Below, piece by piece: positions 27,411 through 37,561 of a stretch of 64,000 nt of DNA (its first letter is position 1; each line of letters begins with the position of its first letter). The notes under the pieces were generated by a model. It was not told where the DNA came from. It ran no database searches and was given only the letters and a program-made list of their open reading frames with translations. Source of the DNA: Aculops lycopersici (lineage: Eukaryota > Arthropoda > Arachnida > Trombidiformes > Eriophyidae); assembly GCA_015350385.1 (NCBI GenBank), contig WNKI01000004.1, positions 827,676 to 891,675 on the forward strand. The letters are read 5' to 3'. The translations under genes and the position numbers were made by a program.

Positions 27411-28970
27411 ATGTCAAAAATATTACGACTCTACAACACTTTCACCAAATCCTACAATGAGCTCAAGTTGTCCGGGAAACTCATCCAGACGAATCAAGTT
27501 GGACCTCCTATTCATGGGTCGCTATACATTTGCGGCCCGACAGTATATTCCGATTGCCATGTCGGTCATGCTTTAACTTACATCAGATCAGACTTGCTAA
27601 GGCGATTTCTGAAGTCCTTCTTCAATGTTAGACTGATAACAGTGATGAACATTACCGATATAGATGACAAAATATTAGCAAGATCCAAAGAAGAATATGG
27701 ATCAAGCCACGACGTTGATACAGATCCGTCTAGTCACCCATACAATCAAATTAGTGAGAAGTATTTCAAGTCATTCATTGCAGATATGGAATTGGTCAAA
27801 AATCTACCGGCAGACATGTACATGTTGGTATCGAAACAGGTGCCAGCAATAAGAAATTTTATTGCAAAGTTGGAAGAAAACAAACAGGCTTATAGGGCTG
27901 AGAATGGCGATATTTACTTTAAAGTTGCATCTGTACCTAACTATGTAGGTCGAGTTGATGCTAGAAAAGAGAAAGCGACAGCAACAAATGAGTATAAGCA
28001 GGAAATAAGAGATTTTGCCTTGTGGAAGAAGGCGAAACCGGGCGAACCGGTTTGGTTATATAAGAGCCGTGTAGACGGCTATGTGATACCAGGCAGACCT
28101 GGCTGGCACGTTCAATGTTCAGCCATATCAAGTTCAATATTTGGCCAGGAGTTGGACATTCACTATGGCGGCAAGGATCTCATTTTCCCTCATCACTACA
28201 ATGAGGAGGCTTGTTGCTGTGCCTACCACAATCTAGACACATCCGAGTCGCTACATGTTTGGACGAAACATTGGCTTCACTCCGGCCATATGGTCTTAGC
28301 CGACACCAAGATGAGTAAGTCTTTGGGCAACGTAATACCCATAAAAGATTTCGTAGAACGAACATCAGTGAATGCCCTCCGACTGTTATGTGTCCACTCT
28401 CACTATAGAGCCGATATCAAGTTCAACGACGGCCTAATCGACAATATTCGATCAATCGATCACAAGATCAATGCATTTTATTGTTTCTTGCGGGAAGCTT
28501 TAGCCCAAAAACAAAATTCCCCTGAAGAGATTGACTTGCCTTTCATCGGCAACGAGGTGGAGAGAGCAATCACTTCAACTTATGATGCCATTGCCAGTGG
28601 AGTTTGTGAAGATTTAGACTTGAATCAAGGTTTAAATGCAATATTGGATTTGTCCAAGCTACTCTACTCACTTGATCCCAAAGCCATCAGGCCCAGTGAG
28701 CTGGTTGCCTCTTTGTCGTTGCTAAAGAATTGGTCAGATACCTGTGGACTAAACTACGGCATTTCCGGTGATAGTCTGAGCACCGACTTGTTGCTCAATT
28801 TATTGGTTGATTATCGACAAAGTGTTCGCTTGTGGGCAATAAAAGAGCTAAAGTCTAGGCAAACGAGGGAGGATAAGCAAAAGTTACAACAATTACTGGT
28901 AGAAAGCGATAAAGTTAGAGGGCAGATCGATGAACTCGGATTTGTCATTCGAGATCCAAAGGCAAAATAA
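27411..28970 (+). CDS. CARS2: Mitochondrial cysteinyl-tRNA synthetase
   Basis: It charges mitochondrial tRNA-Cys. The ATG at 27411 is chosen; an in-frame TTG three codons upstream is not used. The 519-residue class I synthetase has C-G-P-T-V-Y (Zn Cys), the HIGH motif as H-V-G-H (50-53), V-M-N-I-T-D-I-D-D-K, W-H-V-Q-C-S-A-I-S and F-P-H-H-x-N-E (remaining Zn ligands), and K-M-S-K-S (300-304). Its length fits the organellar/bacterial-size enzyme rather than the cytosolic one. The short, basic, hydroxylated N-terminus is a plausible mitochondrial presequence. The stop codon TAA lies inside an AATAAA. Confidence 0.95.
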   Translation: MSKILRLYNTFTKSYNELKLSGKLIQTNQVGPPIHGSLYICGPTVYSDCHVGHALTYIRSDLLRRFLKSFFNVRLITVMNITDIDDKILARSKEEYGSSHDVDTDPSSHPYNQISEKYFKSFIADMELVKNLPADMYMLVSKQVPAIRNFIAKLEENKQAYRAENGDIYFKVASVPNYVGRVDARKEKATATNEYKQEIRDFALWKKAKPGEPVWLYKSRVDGYVIPGRPGWHVQCSAISSSIFGQELDIHYGGKDLIFPHHYNEEACCCAYHNLDTSESLHVWTKHWLHSGHMVLADTKMSKSLGNVIPIKDFVERTSVNALRLLCVHSHYRADIKFNDGLIDNIRSIDHKINAFYCFLREALAQKQNSPEEIDLPFIGNEVERAITSTYDAIASGVCEDLDLNQGLNAILDLSKLLYSLDPKAIRPSELVASLSLLKNWSDTCGLNYGISGDSLSTDLLLNLLVDYRQSVRLWAIKELKSRQTREDKQKLQQLLVESDKVRGQIDELGFVIRDPKAK

Positions 28971-28971
28971 A
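28966..28971 (+). terminator. Poly(A) signal overlapping the CARS2 stop codon
   Basis: AATAAA contains the TAA stop at 28968-28970, giving an extremely short 3' UTR if used. Confidence 0.55.
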
Positions 28972-29828
28972 GGCGGCAACGATGGCGAGTTAGATAGTAA
29001 ATGTCTGGTAATGTATATATTCCGTTGCAATTTCGAGTTGGCTTCGTGCAGAAAAACGGGAATCTAGTGGAGAGAAGCGTTTGAGATGAATTGATAGCCT
29101 CTGGCTAACTCTTAGTCTTGGCAAGGACTAGTGATTGTTGGTTGGCGCACCGGTTGCATGATGCTGGCGATTGTGAAACTGGCAAGGTGAAGGTGAAATT
29201 CGTTGCGTCATTCTAGCGAGTCATTTAGAACTCTGCTCACCGGAATGATGATGATCTAGCTTGTGTAAGAGAGTACCACAATTACCATCAACACCAACTT
29301 ACGGTTCTGGTCGTGTGTTGGTCTCGCAACATGCGCGAGACGAGAGATTAGGGAAAAGTTCCATTAGCCATCCGCCGCTAATACGGGGTTAGCTCGCGAT
29401 GGGGAAATAAGAAATCCAGAGTCCAAGCCAGAAACTTGCTTAGGCCGGTAGTGGTTACGGTGGTTATGGTAGCGGTTATGGCATACGAGACCATTAGATG
29501 TACAGGTAGATTTCAGGAACAGATAATGAGCACTGGTCGATCGGATAGGATATCAGCCACCAGTGCTTGACGACCAGTCTCAAGTTCCTAGTTTCGCTCG
29601 CCCTTTCCCTGATACAACCATTTCACTTCTACTCCTGATAAATCGTTTGGCTGATTAAAATTCAATATTAAACTGCATCAAAGAAACTTGCCAACAGTGG
29701 TACAAGCAATGCTCGCCAACAACCTGTTCAACCTCAATTTCGGTTGTGGCGTCATCATCATCGTTGTCTAACAGTGAACTTGTACTCTTACTGCTCGTGC
29801 ATCCATGTGCCAACATCATTTCGACTTT

Positions 29829-29886
29829 GGCTCTCACCCTCCCCCTCCCCCTCCTCTCTCTCTCCCTCCCTCTCCCTCGCTCCCGC
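29829..29886. repeat. Polypyrimidine (CT/CCCT) tract
   Basis: Almost pure C and T on the plus strand; could form triplex or H-DNA. Confidence 0.8.
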
Positions 29887-30142
29887 TCTACTCGCGTTTC
29901 ATCTAGAGCCGACTGCAAATCGACGCTTAATTGGCTGGCAGTAGACGCCAGGTATCCGCGACGAACCCACTTGTTACTCTTGTTGTTGGTTCATCTGAGT
30001 CTGCCGTTGTTGTCGCTGCAGTCGATAAGCGTCATGTCGACCGAGCTTGGCAAACAGGCAGTTGGTTGGCTCGGCTTGAAAACTTGTCAAAGTCGACTTA
30101 CGCACATGGCTATGCAATCCCTCTCTCTCTCTCTCTCTCTCT

Positions 30143-30363
30143 CGTACCGTTACTTAGAAAGGTATACGACTGTTAGTACGTACTAACTAACCTAACGTTC
30201 GTACCGTAACCGTTCCTTACCTAACCGTAACGACGTACGGCGGGGNNNNNNNNNNNNNNNNNNNNAAACGGACGACGTAGGTTTGGGTCGTCGGACCGTT
30301 CGTAAACGTTAAACGTTCGTAACGTAACGACGTTACGTACGACACTAGCGTACTAGTCGATAC
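30143..30363. other. Assembly artefact around a 20-N gap
   Basis: On both sides of the N run (30246-30265) the bases step in the cyclic order T-A-C-G far more than chance, with short homopolymers. In 30165-30245 I count about 49 of 63 base changes as T>A, A>C, C>G or G>T, against one third expected. T-A-C-G is the nucleotide flow order of pyrosequencing, so this reads as noise at the end of failing reads next to TC repeats. It should not be annotated as biology. Confidence 0.8.
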
Positions 30364-31706
30364 CTCCTCTCTCTCTCTCTCTCTCTCGCCGTTAACTTTG
30401 AAAAGGATAGACATTGTAGCTACTAACCAACTTGCGTAACCGTCTTCCTACCAAGACAGCGGGGCGCCGCCGGGTGCTTAACAAACCAAATATACCGACA
30501 CAAAATGAGAGAACTTGGCTCCGCTCCAGGTAAAGTTTGCGGATATTTGCTAGACTATTGTCGACGATAATTTACAATTAGTAGCAGCGACAGTAGCAAC
30601 AATGATAGCAGTTGTGTTAGCAAGTTGTCGGTTGGCCAATGCATAGGTTCCAGCGCAACAGGTAACACTTTTTAAGGCAAAATGAAGTGAGAATTTAGTA
30701 TCGAGGAAGCGAGAACTAACACAACAACATCCCACCTGATTACTCACAACTAACAATAACTCGCCAAGAAGCGTTAGCAGTGAGAGAGAAGGAAACAGAG
30801 ATATATATATATTACATTTCGTATTTGGTTAAAATTTAGATTCTTGGCGTCTTCGAGCTCAAATCAACTTGTACAAGTCGAGACAGAGAGAGAGGGAGGG
30901 AGTTCAGCAAGGTTTTGGAAAGATATATAAGAGGAAGAAACAACTCGAGACAATTCAAAGTAGCAGCAACAACGGAACAGCAAACACAAAGAAAGAAATA
31001 AAACCACTCGATGAGAGTGAGCACGTCCATGATACTTTAACAACATCGTTGATCTTGGACCAATCGACAGGTCATTGAATGCTCACACACTGGCCGACTA
31101 ACTGAAAGCTCAAGCCATCACAGCACCATCGACTGTATGGATTCTAAACGACCTTGCAATTGGTCATTAGCTTAACTCAATCTAGCTGGCAGAAATTTAG
31201 CTCCGACTAGCGGGAGCGCAGCTTCAAGTAAAGAAAGAGGATAGGAGATAGATTTTGCACACATACAGACAGACAGATAGACAGCTAGATAGACACTCAT
31301 ACACACAAATTGTGATGGTCAGCAAGGTGGTTGTTGTTATCACATCACCAGGAGGTTGAGCGGACATACAACGATTGAGCAAGCAAGTGGACAGGCAAGA
31401 GGGTAGGCAATTGGTCAGGTGAGCGGGGTAGCTGTCGCGACGTGCGCACAACCAGAAACCTGTTGAGCGCACAAGAGCTTGGCAACTTGTCTCAAATTTA
31501 GTGTACTCACCACCCAGCCAATTGGGCACAACTGTTAGAAAACTACGCTCCCAGCCTCACTAATAATGGTAATCATAGAACTAATACTACTGCTATAAGC
31601 ATCAAAAGAATCTGGACAAAAATCAAGTTTTCATAGAGGAAAGGAATTGGAAAATTGAGAGATAGACTTGGGAATATTTAAACCGGAAGTCGGTGCCATA
31701 CATATA

Positions 31707-34700
31707 ATGTCAAGCGAGCAATCAAGTTTAGAGCCTCATGAGGCCGAAACGAAGCAACAACCAGAGCAACAACAACAACAGCAAGAGCATCAAATAGCTG
31801 ATGACACAATACATATGGAGGAGCTCAATAGATTGGGCAGAAGATTATCAACTCCAGCAAGATTAGTGCCCTCAACTTTAAAAGGTCAGCAAACTCCAGA
31901 AAGTCCCTCGTGTAGAGGAAACCCGTCAAAATTGGTCAGGCATTATAGTTTAAATCGTCACCAAAGATGTAGAGATTCGCTTGTGGGCCGGAATATCGGC
32001 GATCACAAGCTCAATAAATCGAGAGGATGCGCCAGCGGCCGCAGAAGTGGCCACGACGATACCAATCACCGCAGCTTAAAGACTTCCGGTTCACCGGGCT
32101 CCTCGTCGGCAAGCGACTCGGCTTTTAGTCAGTCACAAACGACCCTTGGCTCAGAGAGCGAGCATTCAACGGCAAATTGTTTCCGGGAATCGCTAAGGAG
32201 CGAGGAGAAGCCAAATCGTAGGAGGTATAGTTCAGATTCAAATTTATTTGGCCCCGAGCTAGAGGGCGATCACTTCAAGATTGTGTGGCGCAATTTAAGT
32301 TACAAAATACCCGAGAAAAAGTTTGCCAGGTCCCTTAGTTGGTTGAAGCGGAAGCGCGAGGCTCTATGGCCGACAACAATTGATCTTGGAAACGATGAGG
32401 TCGATCAAATTGCGCCCCACCAACTGGATGAGCAGCCCGTCAAGCCACCGCTGATTGGAAAAGCAAGAGACGTTATCTTCTCGAATCTAAACGGTTGCGT
32501 CAAATCTGGCCAACTAACGGCCATCCTGGGACCAAGTGGCGCCGGAAAGACAACCTTTCTCAAGTGCCTAACGAATAGCATTAGTAAGGGAGTCTCGGGG
32601 AGCATTGATATCACAGGCGGCGGTGCCTCTAGTCATCACTTAAAGCTTTGCATTATACCACAAAAGGATTACCTATTTGATAATTTGACTGTGATGGAGA
32701 ATCTAATATTTGCCTCAAAGATCAAGAATCCAAACAAGGCAAACGTCATCTTCGATCACCTGGACAACGTTCAACGAGTTGCAGATCTCTTGGGCTTGCA
32801 GGCGTGTTTAAAGCTAAAGACTAGCCGTCTATCTGGAGGTCAATATAAACGGGTATCCATAGCACAAGAGCTTCTATCTAAGCCGGATATTTTGATCCTC
32901 GACGAGCCCACTTCCGGTTTGGACTCGTTAACCTGCTTTAGAACCATATCGGTTTTACGGGATTTAGTGAACAAATCGCGTGCTGGTCTAATGCCACCGC
33001 TGGCCATTATCATGACCATCCATCAGCCACAGATTAAGATCTTCAATATATTCCATCATGTTTACGTCCTGAGCTCCATGGGCAAGTGCGTCTACGAGGG
33101 TCGACCTGAGTATTTGATGGACACTGTGGCCGATTGTTGCAAGCTAATTCCACCTCCCGATGATCTAAATCCCGCCTCGTTTATTATCAACTTGGCCTCA
33201 GAAGTTTACGGAGTGGATCCTGTTGATCAACTTACCAAGTTGCAACGCGAAAACTTTGATCTACTTCATAATGATTTCCACCAACATCACCAGCATCAGC
33301 TTCAGCTTCAACTTCAACACCAACACCACCACCATCACCACCAAGTTGGCTCCACTGGGCCAATGCTAAACAAAAATCTCGTCCATTATATTGATAGCAA
33401 TGACAAGAATATTACCAAAAAAATCCTATCGGCCACAACCAAGCAGCAACAGGTGCAAGTGGCAAAAGGTTGTCAGGTGGCAGTGGAAATTAGCTCAAAC
33501 TTGAATAAGCCGAAGCTCGAGGCTGATGATAGTAGTGGAGGGAGTAAGTTTAGAATAAGTGCCAGGCTTAGGAAGCGCAACAGTCAAACAGGTAGCTTTT
33601 GGGCGCATACCTGGCTCCTAATGAAGCGCCTGTGGATTTCAATGTGGCGAGACCCTCTGCTAACCACCACCCGCGTCACCTTCCATTTGGTCGTCCCTTT
33701 TGTCTTCTATTTTATCTACAGCCAAAAGTCGGGCGCTGCGAACGCCTGTCCCTATGTCGATAGGGAAATCGACTTCCAGTCAATGGCATCCGAGGCGACG
33801 GTTAAGAGATTGACACAGCAACACGACGAGTTGATATTAACATTTGAAAATGTATCACTATTTTTCCTACTGTTATACTCTTTCTCAATGTGCGTTTTAG
33901 CTGTCACAGCTTTATCCTTCCCATTGAACATGCAAATATTACTCAAAGAAACAAGCAACGGATGGTACTCAATGCCAAGATTTGTAATGGCCAAGACACT
34001 TGCTGATCTACCAATTGAGCTAGCCATGCCTATGACTAGTGTTGCCATTGCTTATGTTTTAACCGGGCAGCCAAGTTCCTATTTATGTTGGCGAATGCTA
34101 ACTGTAACGGCAGTGATGACATTGTGCTCACTTATATCTCAAACTCAAGGGCTATTATTTGGTGCCTATTTTATGAACAACGTTCAAGCTGCAGTCTTTG
34201 TATCTCAAGCCTCCTCGCTTCCTTGGATTTTGTTATCCGGTTTCACCACTCGAGTTAGCGAACTGCCTCGAGTTTTGCAATGGCTCAGCTTTGGTTCCAT
34301 CTATCGGCTTGGCATTGAGTCTATAGTAGCCGTGCGCTATGGTTTTGGAATGTGTCCTTGCGATGAAGAGCTGGTAAATGACACGCCCGTCAAGATGGTC
34401 GGTGTTCCAAGCCAATTGCGGTCCGTTATGCGCTACTATTTGGACACGTACGCCGATACTACCACCGTGGCACCACTAATGATTGGCACCACTGACAACC
34501 AAACGGCGCCAACAAGTGGCGGCTCTTCCAACAAAGCACCAGATGACATATTTGAAACTATTGCAACCACACTATCGAGAGCAAATACGTTTGGCGTGGA
34601 CATTGCCAACTGTCACGATGTTAGACCATTCATTTTGAGTGCTCGTGAGGTAGATGAGAAAACTTTGCCAGCATTTTTCCTAATATTGGTCATTATATTT

Positions 34701-34751
34701 GTTGTCCTAAAACTTCTACTGTTCTGGGTCGTTAGACTTCGTGCAAGTTGA
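31707..34751 (+). CDS. ABCG-family half transporter
   Basis: A white/ABCG-type half transporter that must dimerise; members move lipids, sterols, pigments or xenobiotics across membranes. The ATG at 31707 is used; an upstream in-frame TTG is ignored. The 1014-residue product starts with a 200-residue Gln/Ser-rich extension. The ATPase domain has Walker A G-P-S-G-A-G-K-T (Lys281), signature L-S-G-G-Q (375-379) and Walker B I-L-D-E-P (Asp399, Glu400). After it come a His/Gln-rich linker (coded by a CAC/CAG tract near 33280-33345) and an ABC-2 membrane domain with about six segments. Typical ABCG proteins have about 650 residues, so both the N-terminal and linker insertions are unusual. The substrate cannot be read from sequence. 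Poly(A) signal AATAAA at 34781. Confidence 0.9.
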   Translation: MSSEQSSLEPHEAETKQQPEQQQQQQEHQIADDTIHMEELNRLGRRLSTPARLVPSTLKGQQTPESPSCRGNPSKLVRHYSLNRHQRCRDSLVGRNIGDHKLNKSRGCASGRRSGHDDTNHRSLKTSGSPGSSSASDSAFSQSQTTLGSESEHSTANCFRESLRSEEKPNRRRYSSDSNLFGPELEGDHFKIVWRNLSYKIPEKKFARSLSWLKRKREALWPTTIDLGNDEVDQIAPHQLDEQPVKPPLIGKARDVIFSNLNGCVKSGQLTAILGPSGAGKTTFLKCLTNSISKGVSGSIDITGGGASSHHLKLCIIPQKDYLFDNLTVMENLIFASKIKNPNKANVIFDHLDNVQRVADLLGLQACLKLKTSRLSGGQYKRVSIAQELLSKPDILILDEPTSGLDSLTCFRTISVLRDLVNKSRAGLMPPLAIIMTIHQPQIKIFNIFHHVYVLSSMGKCVYEGRPEYLMDTVADCCKLIPPPDDLNPASFIINLASEVYGVDPVDQLTKLQRENFDLLHNDFHQHHQHQLQLQLQHQHHHHHHQVGSTGPMLNKNLVHYIDSNDKNITKKILSATTKQQQVQVAKGCQVAVEISSNLNKPKLEADDSSGGSKFRISARLRKRNSQTGSFWAHTWLLMKRLWISMWRDPLLTTTRVTFHLVVPFVFYFIYSQKSGAANACPYVDREIDFQSMASEATVKRLTQQHDELILTFENVSLFFLLLYSFSMCVLAVTALSFPLNMQILLKETSNGWYSMPRFVMAKTLADLPIELAMPMTSVAIAYVLTGQPSSYLCWRMLTVTAVMTLCSLISQTQGLLFGAYFMNNVQAAVFVSQASSLPWILLSGFTTRVSELPRVLQWLSFGSIYRLGIESIVAVRYGFGMCPCDEELVNDTPVKMVGVPSQLRSVMRYYLDTYADTTTVAPLMIGTTDNQTAPTSGGSSNKAPDDIFETIATTLSRANTFGVDIANCHDVRPFILSAREVDEKTLPAFFLILVIIFVVLKLLLFWVVRLRAS

Positions 34752-34780
34752 TAGTTGTGAGGAGAGATATAGAGGTTAAG

Positions 34781-34786
34781 AATAAA
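34781..34786 (+). terminator. Poly(A) signal of the ABCG gene
   Basis: AATAAA 30 bases past the stop codon, in the 82-bp convergent gap to ubinuclein. Confidence 0.7.
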
Positions 34787-34833
34787 GTCACAGGATGTTA
34801 ATCAATCAGTTGGGAAAGTCTTCTTCTCTAGCC

Positions 34834-36078
34834 TCAACTTCTGTATTGTTGTTTATTCATTTGCTCAAAGATTTGCTGTAATAGATTGTAATTCAATGCA
34901 TTTACAGTATTAAGAGGCGGGGGATTCATAAGTGGAACAGACAAATCAATTGGTCTAGTGGTGAGAAGAGGATTTGTGGTTGTGTTACCCGGAATAGGTC
35001 CAGCCGGCCGAGGGGTGCTGAGGTTTGCTTGTTGTGGTAGTTGCGGTGGTTGCGATTGTTGATGGTGGTGGTGGTGTTGTTGTTGTTGTTGCTGCTGCTG
35101 CTGCTTGTTGCTAGTCGAAGCTGGTCTCTTTTGTGGAGCGGCTTTGTTGGGGTTCTGCTGGTTTGTTGGTGCCTTTTTGGGTGCTATCTGTTTAGATTGT
35201 GAAGGTGGCGGTGTTTGCTGCAACGAGGTAAGACCTACAGCCTTTGAAGGGGCCAGACTAGGCTTCGGTGGGGCAGGTAGGGGTTTCGGTGGCGGCGGCG
35301 CTGCAATATTGGTCTTGGGTTGCGCAGGGATGCTAGATTTGGGTGGCGCTTGTGCGATGTTTGTGGGTCTACCAATTCCAGTTTGCGGGACTCCATAGTT
35401 AGGTCTCTGGATAGCCGAAGCAGACTTATTAGACGATGGAGTTGGTGCAGGTTTGGGCACCAAGAGACTGGGTCTAGCTGACGATGATGATGACGATGAT
35501 GATGGTGGTGGTGGAGGGAGATGGGCCTTTTGGGATACAGAGATCGTGGTCGCAGGCTTTGGCTGGCCAGTTGCGGGCCTTTGATGATGAGATGGGACAG
35601 GCTGACTTCTTGGCTGTGCTGTTGTTGCCGATGAGGACTTGCCAAGTTGTTGACTGGCAGAGGTAGATTTAGGTTCCGCTGGTTGACTCGCTTTCGCAGG
35701 CTTCGAGCTAGTTGTTAGTTTAGCCTTCTTCTTAGGTGGCTCAATGTGCTTAAATTCTAGCTTGCCCATATTTATATAGAAACCTCCAAATCTAGTTGTG
35801 ATGGTTGAGGGCATTAGCTCGTCGTAAGCCTCCGCATCATCTATAAATGGATCCTTCCTATCATATCCTGACCCCTTGTCCATATCGTCGTCCTGACCAT
35901 ATTTTTCTTCGAATCGTCTAGCCAAGGCTCTGACTTCATCGTCCTCCTCCTCAGCATTCTCTTTGAGGTGTCTCTGCATTAAATCGATGTATGAGACTTC
36001 CGTGGACCCAGACTGTAGGTCCACATCGAATCTGACTGTTCGATCCATGGCCATTCCTTTTGGCTGACTGGCTATCAT
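34834..36078 (-). CDS. Ubinuclein/yemanuclein-type HIRA-complex subunit, short form
   Basis: Ubinucleins bind HIRA and histone H3.3 for replication-independent chromatin assembly. The 414-residue frame carries the Hpc2-related domain at about 70-110 (D-P-F-I-D-D-x-E-A-Y-D-E-L-x-P, then T-T-x-F-G-G-F-Y-I-N-x-G-x-L-x-F), the family's hallmark H3.3-reading segment. An N-terminal region (F-D-V-D-L near 17) resembles the HIRA-contacting part. The remainder is Pro/Ser/Gln/Lys-rich, with poly-Gln and poly-His runs coded by GTT/GTG repeats near 35060-35105. Human UBN1 has over 1100 residues and a middle helical domain, which I cannot find here. The gene is divergent from SF3A1 (391 bp) and convergent with ABCG (82 bp). 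Confidence 0.85.
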   Translation of the reverse strand: MIASQPKGMAMDRTVRFDVDLQSGSTEVSYIDLMQRHLKENAEEEDDEVRALARRFEEKYGQDDDMDKGSGYDRKDPFIDDAEAYDELMPSTITTRFGGFYINMGKLEFKHIEPPKKKAKLTTSSKPAKASQPAEPKSTSASQQLGKSSSATTAQPRSQPVPSHHQRPATGQPKPATTISVSQKAHLPPPPPSSSSSSSSARPSLLVPKPAPTPSSNKSASAIQRPNYGVPQTGIGRPTNIAQAPPKSSIPAQPKTNIAAPPPPKPLPAPPKPSLAPSKAVGLTSLQQTPPPSQSKQIAPKKAPTNQQNPNKAAPQKRPASTSNKQQQQQQQQQHHHHHQQSQPPQLPQQANLSTPRPAGPIPGNTTTNPLLTTRPIDLSVPLMNPPPLNTVNALNYNLLQQIFEQMNKQQYRS

Positions 36079-36469
36079 AAAATAATACTATTCTTTCAAT
36101 CTAATCTTGGGGTTTATTGTATGGATATTGGGGCGTGGATGCTATGATTGATTTGCAAGATGTAAGTCAAAGTTAATAATGAAATCATTATTCGACCAAT
36201 AAGGTGAAGAATTTATTGTAATTCAGTATATTTATCGAGTCATAAACACAATTCGCATCATATTGCGTGTATCTTCATCACTTTTCTTGTCTCGGACGAC
36301 TGCACGACTTTGTGCACGATTCTCGCTGGCATAAATTTTTCTCTTTTTTGAACATGTGTTTTGCTTTTCAAGATTCAGCGACGCGCGGAATTTGTTTGCT
36401 TCTTAAAAACTGTCACTGACCATCTTGAGATTGCCTCTTCCCATCGAACGATTGCACTGTTAACGCATC
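36079..36469. other. Bidirectional promoter region, ubinuclein / SF3A1
   Basis: A 391-bp divergent spacer with AT-rich DNA next to ubinuclein and mixed DNA next to SF3A1. No TATA box or repeat stands out. Confidence 0.5.
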
Positions 36470-37561
36470 ATGTCAGATTTCGAGGGTATTATCTACCCTC
36501 CACCAGAAATAAGAGGTATTGTGGACAGCACTGCCAAATACGTGGCCAAGAATGGTACAGAGTTCGAAAACAAAATCAAACGCGACCATCAAGGTAAGCC
36601 CAAGTTCAGTTTTCTCTTTGTTGGTGATCCTTTCAATGCATACTATAGAAGCAGGGTTAAGGAGATAAGAGAACAGAAACAGAATCCTCAGTCTCAAATA
36701 CCAGAGAGACCTATTGAAAAGCCAAAAGATGAGGAACACCAGCGACAAAGGAGCCCCGAGGATACCCAGCATCATGAACGAGATGCAGAGAGTACACAAG
36801 ATAATGACCGGATCGGGAACGAAGAATCCAAGCATCAAGATATTCCAACTCAAGATGACAACCAAAACTCTGATAGATCTTCTCAACTGCCTAATAGGCA
36901 TGATGAACAAGAGCAGTCAGTCAAGAGTAAACTAGATGAATACATCCAAGAGAAAACTGTCAAACTAGTCGAACCACCACCACTCAACTTTCTTGCTACG
37001 CCAAGCACCCCCTTGACTGACATGGAGATTGATGTCATCAAATTAACCTCACAATATATTGCGACATATGGTAGGGCGTTTCTATTGGAACTCGTCAGTA
37101 GGGAGCAGGCTAATAGTGATTTCGACTTTACCAAGCCTCAACATGGTCAATTCTCTTACATGAACCAGCTATTCCACCAATATACACTAATCCGCAATTT
37201 TCCTCCGAGTATTATTGAAGAATTGAGGAATGATGCCACTAGTCAGAAGCATGTACTAGACAAGATTAGGATGCGAGCCGAATGGAACCGAATGCTTCAA
37301 TTAAAGAAGAGGATGCAAGAGGAAGCTGAAGAAAAGGAAAAGCAACTCTACTCACAGATAGATTGGCAAGACTTTGTTGTTGTCGAGACGATAGATTACG
37401 GACCCGAGGAGGTGGGAGAATATCCACCTACAACTGCGGACCAAGTTGGAACTAGGATGCTATTACAGCAAAGATACGAGGAACAACATCAAACTGAAGA
37501 GATGGAAATCGATATGGATATGGACTCTGATGATGAAGGGCAAGGCTCAGTCGAGGGCTAA
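36470..37561 (+). CDS. SF3A1: Splicing factor SF3A1, shortened (two SURP domains, no ubiquitin-like domain)
   Basis: SF3A1 (yeast Prp21) is a U2 snRNP subunit needed for prespliceosome assembly. The 363-residue frame has SURP1 at about 11-58 (I-V-D-x-T-A-x-Y-V-A-K-N-G), a charged linker, SURP2 at about 184-240 (T-S-Q-Y-I-A-x-Y-G-R-x-F), and the conserved I-D-W-x-D-F-V-V-V-E-T segment near 297. It then ends in an acidic tail. Human SF3A1 has 793 residues, with a Pro-rich region and a C-terminal ubiquitin-like domain that binds U1 stem-loop 4; both are missing. Yeast Prp21 is similarly short. A perfect 8-bp stem-loop (37561-37581) containing GTAAGT begins at the stop codon. Poly(A) signal AATAAA is at 37614. 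Confidence 0.92.
   Translation: MSDFEGIIYPPPEIRGIVDSTAKYVAKNGTEFENKIKRDHQGKPKFSFLFVGDPFNAYYRSRVKEIREQKQNPQSQIPERPIEKPKDEEHQRQRSPEDTQHHERDAESTQDNDRIGNEESKHQDIPTQDDNQNSDRSSQLPNRHDEQEQSVKSKLDEYIQEKTVKLVEPPPLNFLATPSTPLTDMEIDVIKLTSQYIATYGRAFLLELVSREQANSDFDFTKPQHGQFSYMNQLFHQYTLIRNFPPSIIEELRNDATSQKHVLDKIRMRAEWNRMLQLKKRMQEEAEEKEKQLYSQIDWQDFVVVETIDYGPEEVGEYPPTTADQVGTRMLLQQRYEEQHQTEEMEIDMDMDSDDEGQGSVEG

Larger units (their letters stand above)
28971..31706. other. Spacer upstream of the ABCG gene, with gap and artefact
   Basis: No gene recognised. Contains a polypyrimidine tract (about 29829-29886), two TC tracts (about 30119-30142 and 30366-30387), a 20-N gap (30246-30265) embedded in anomalous sequence, and an ACAG/ATAG tract near 31267. 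The ABCG promoter and 5' UTR lie at the right end. Confidence 0.6.

Noticed and set aside
30217..30414. Minus-strand frame spanning the N gap
   Set aside because: It reads through N bases and flow-order noise, so it is not biological sequence.
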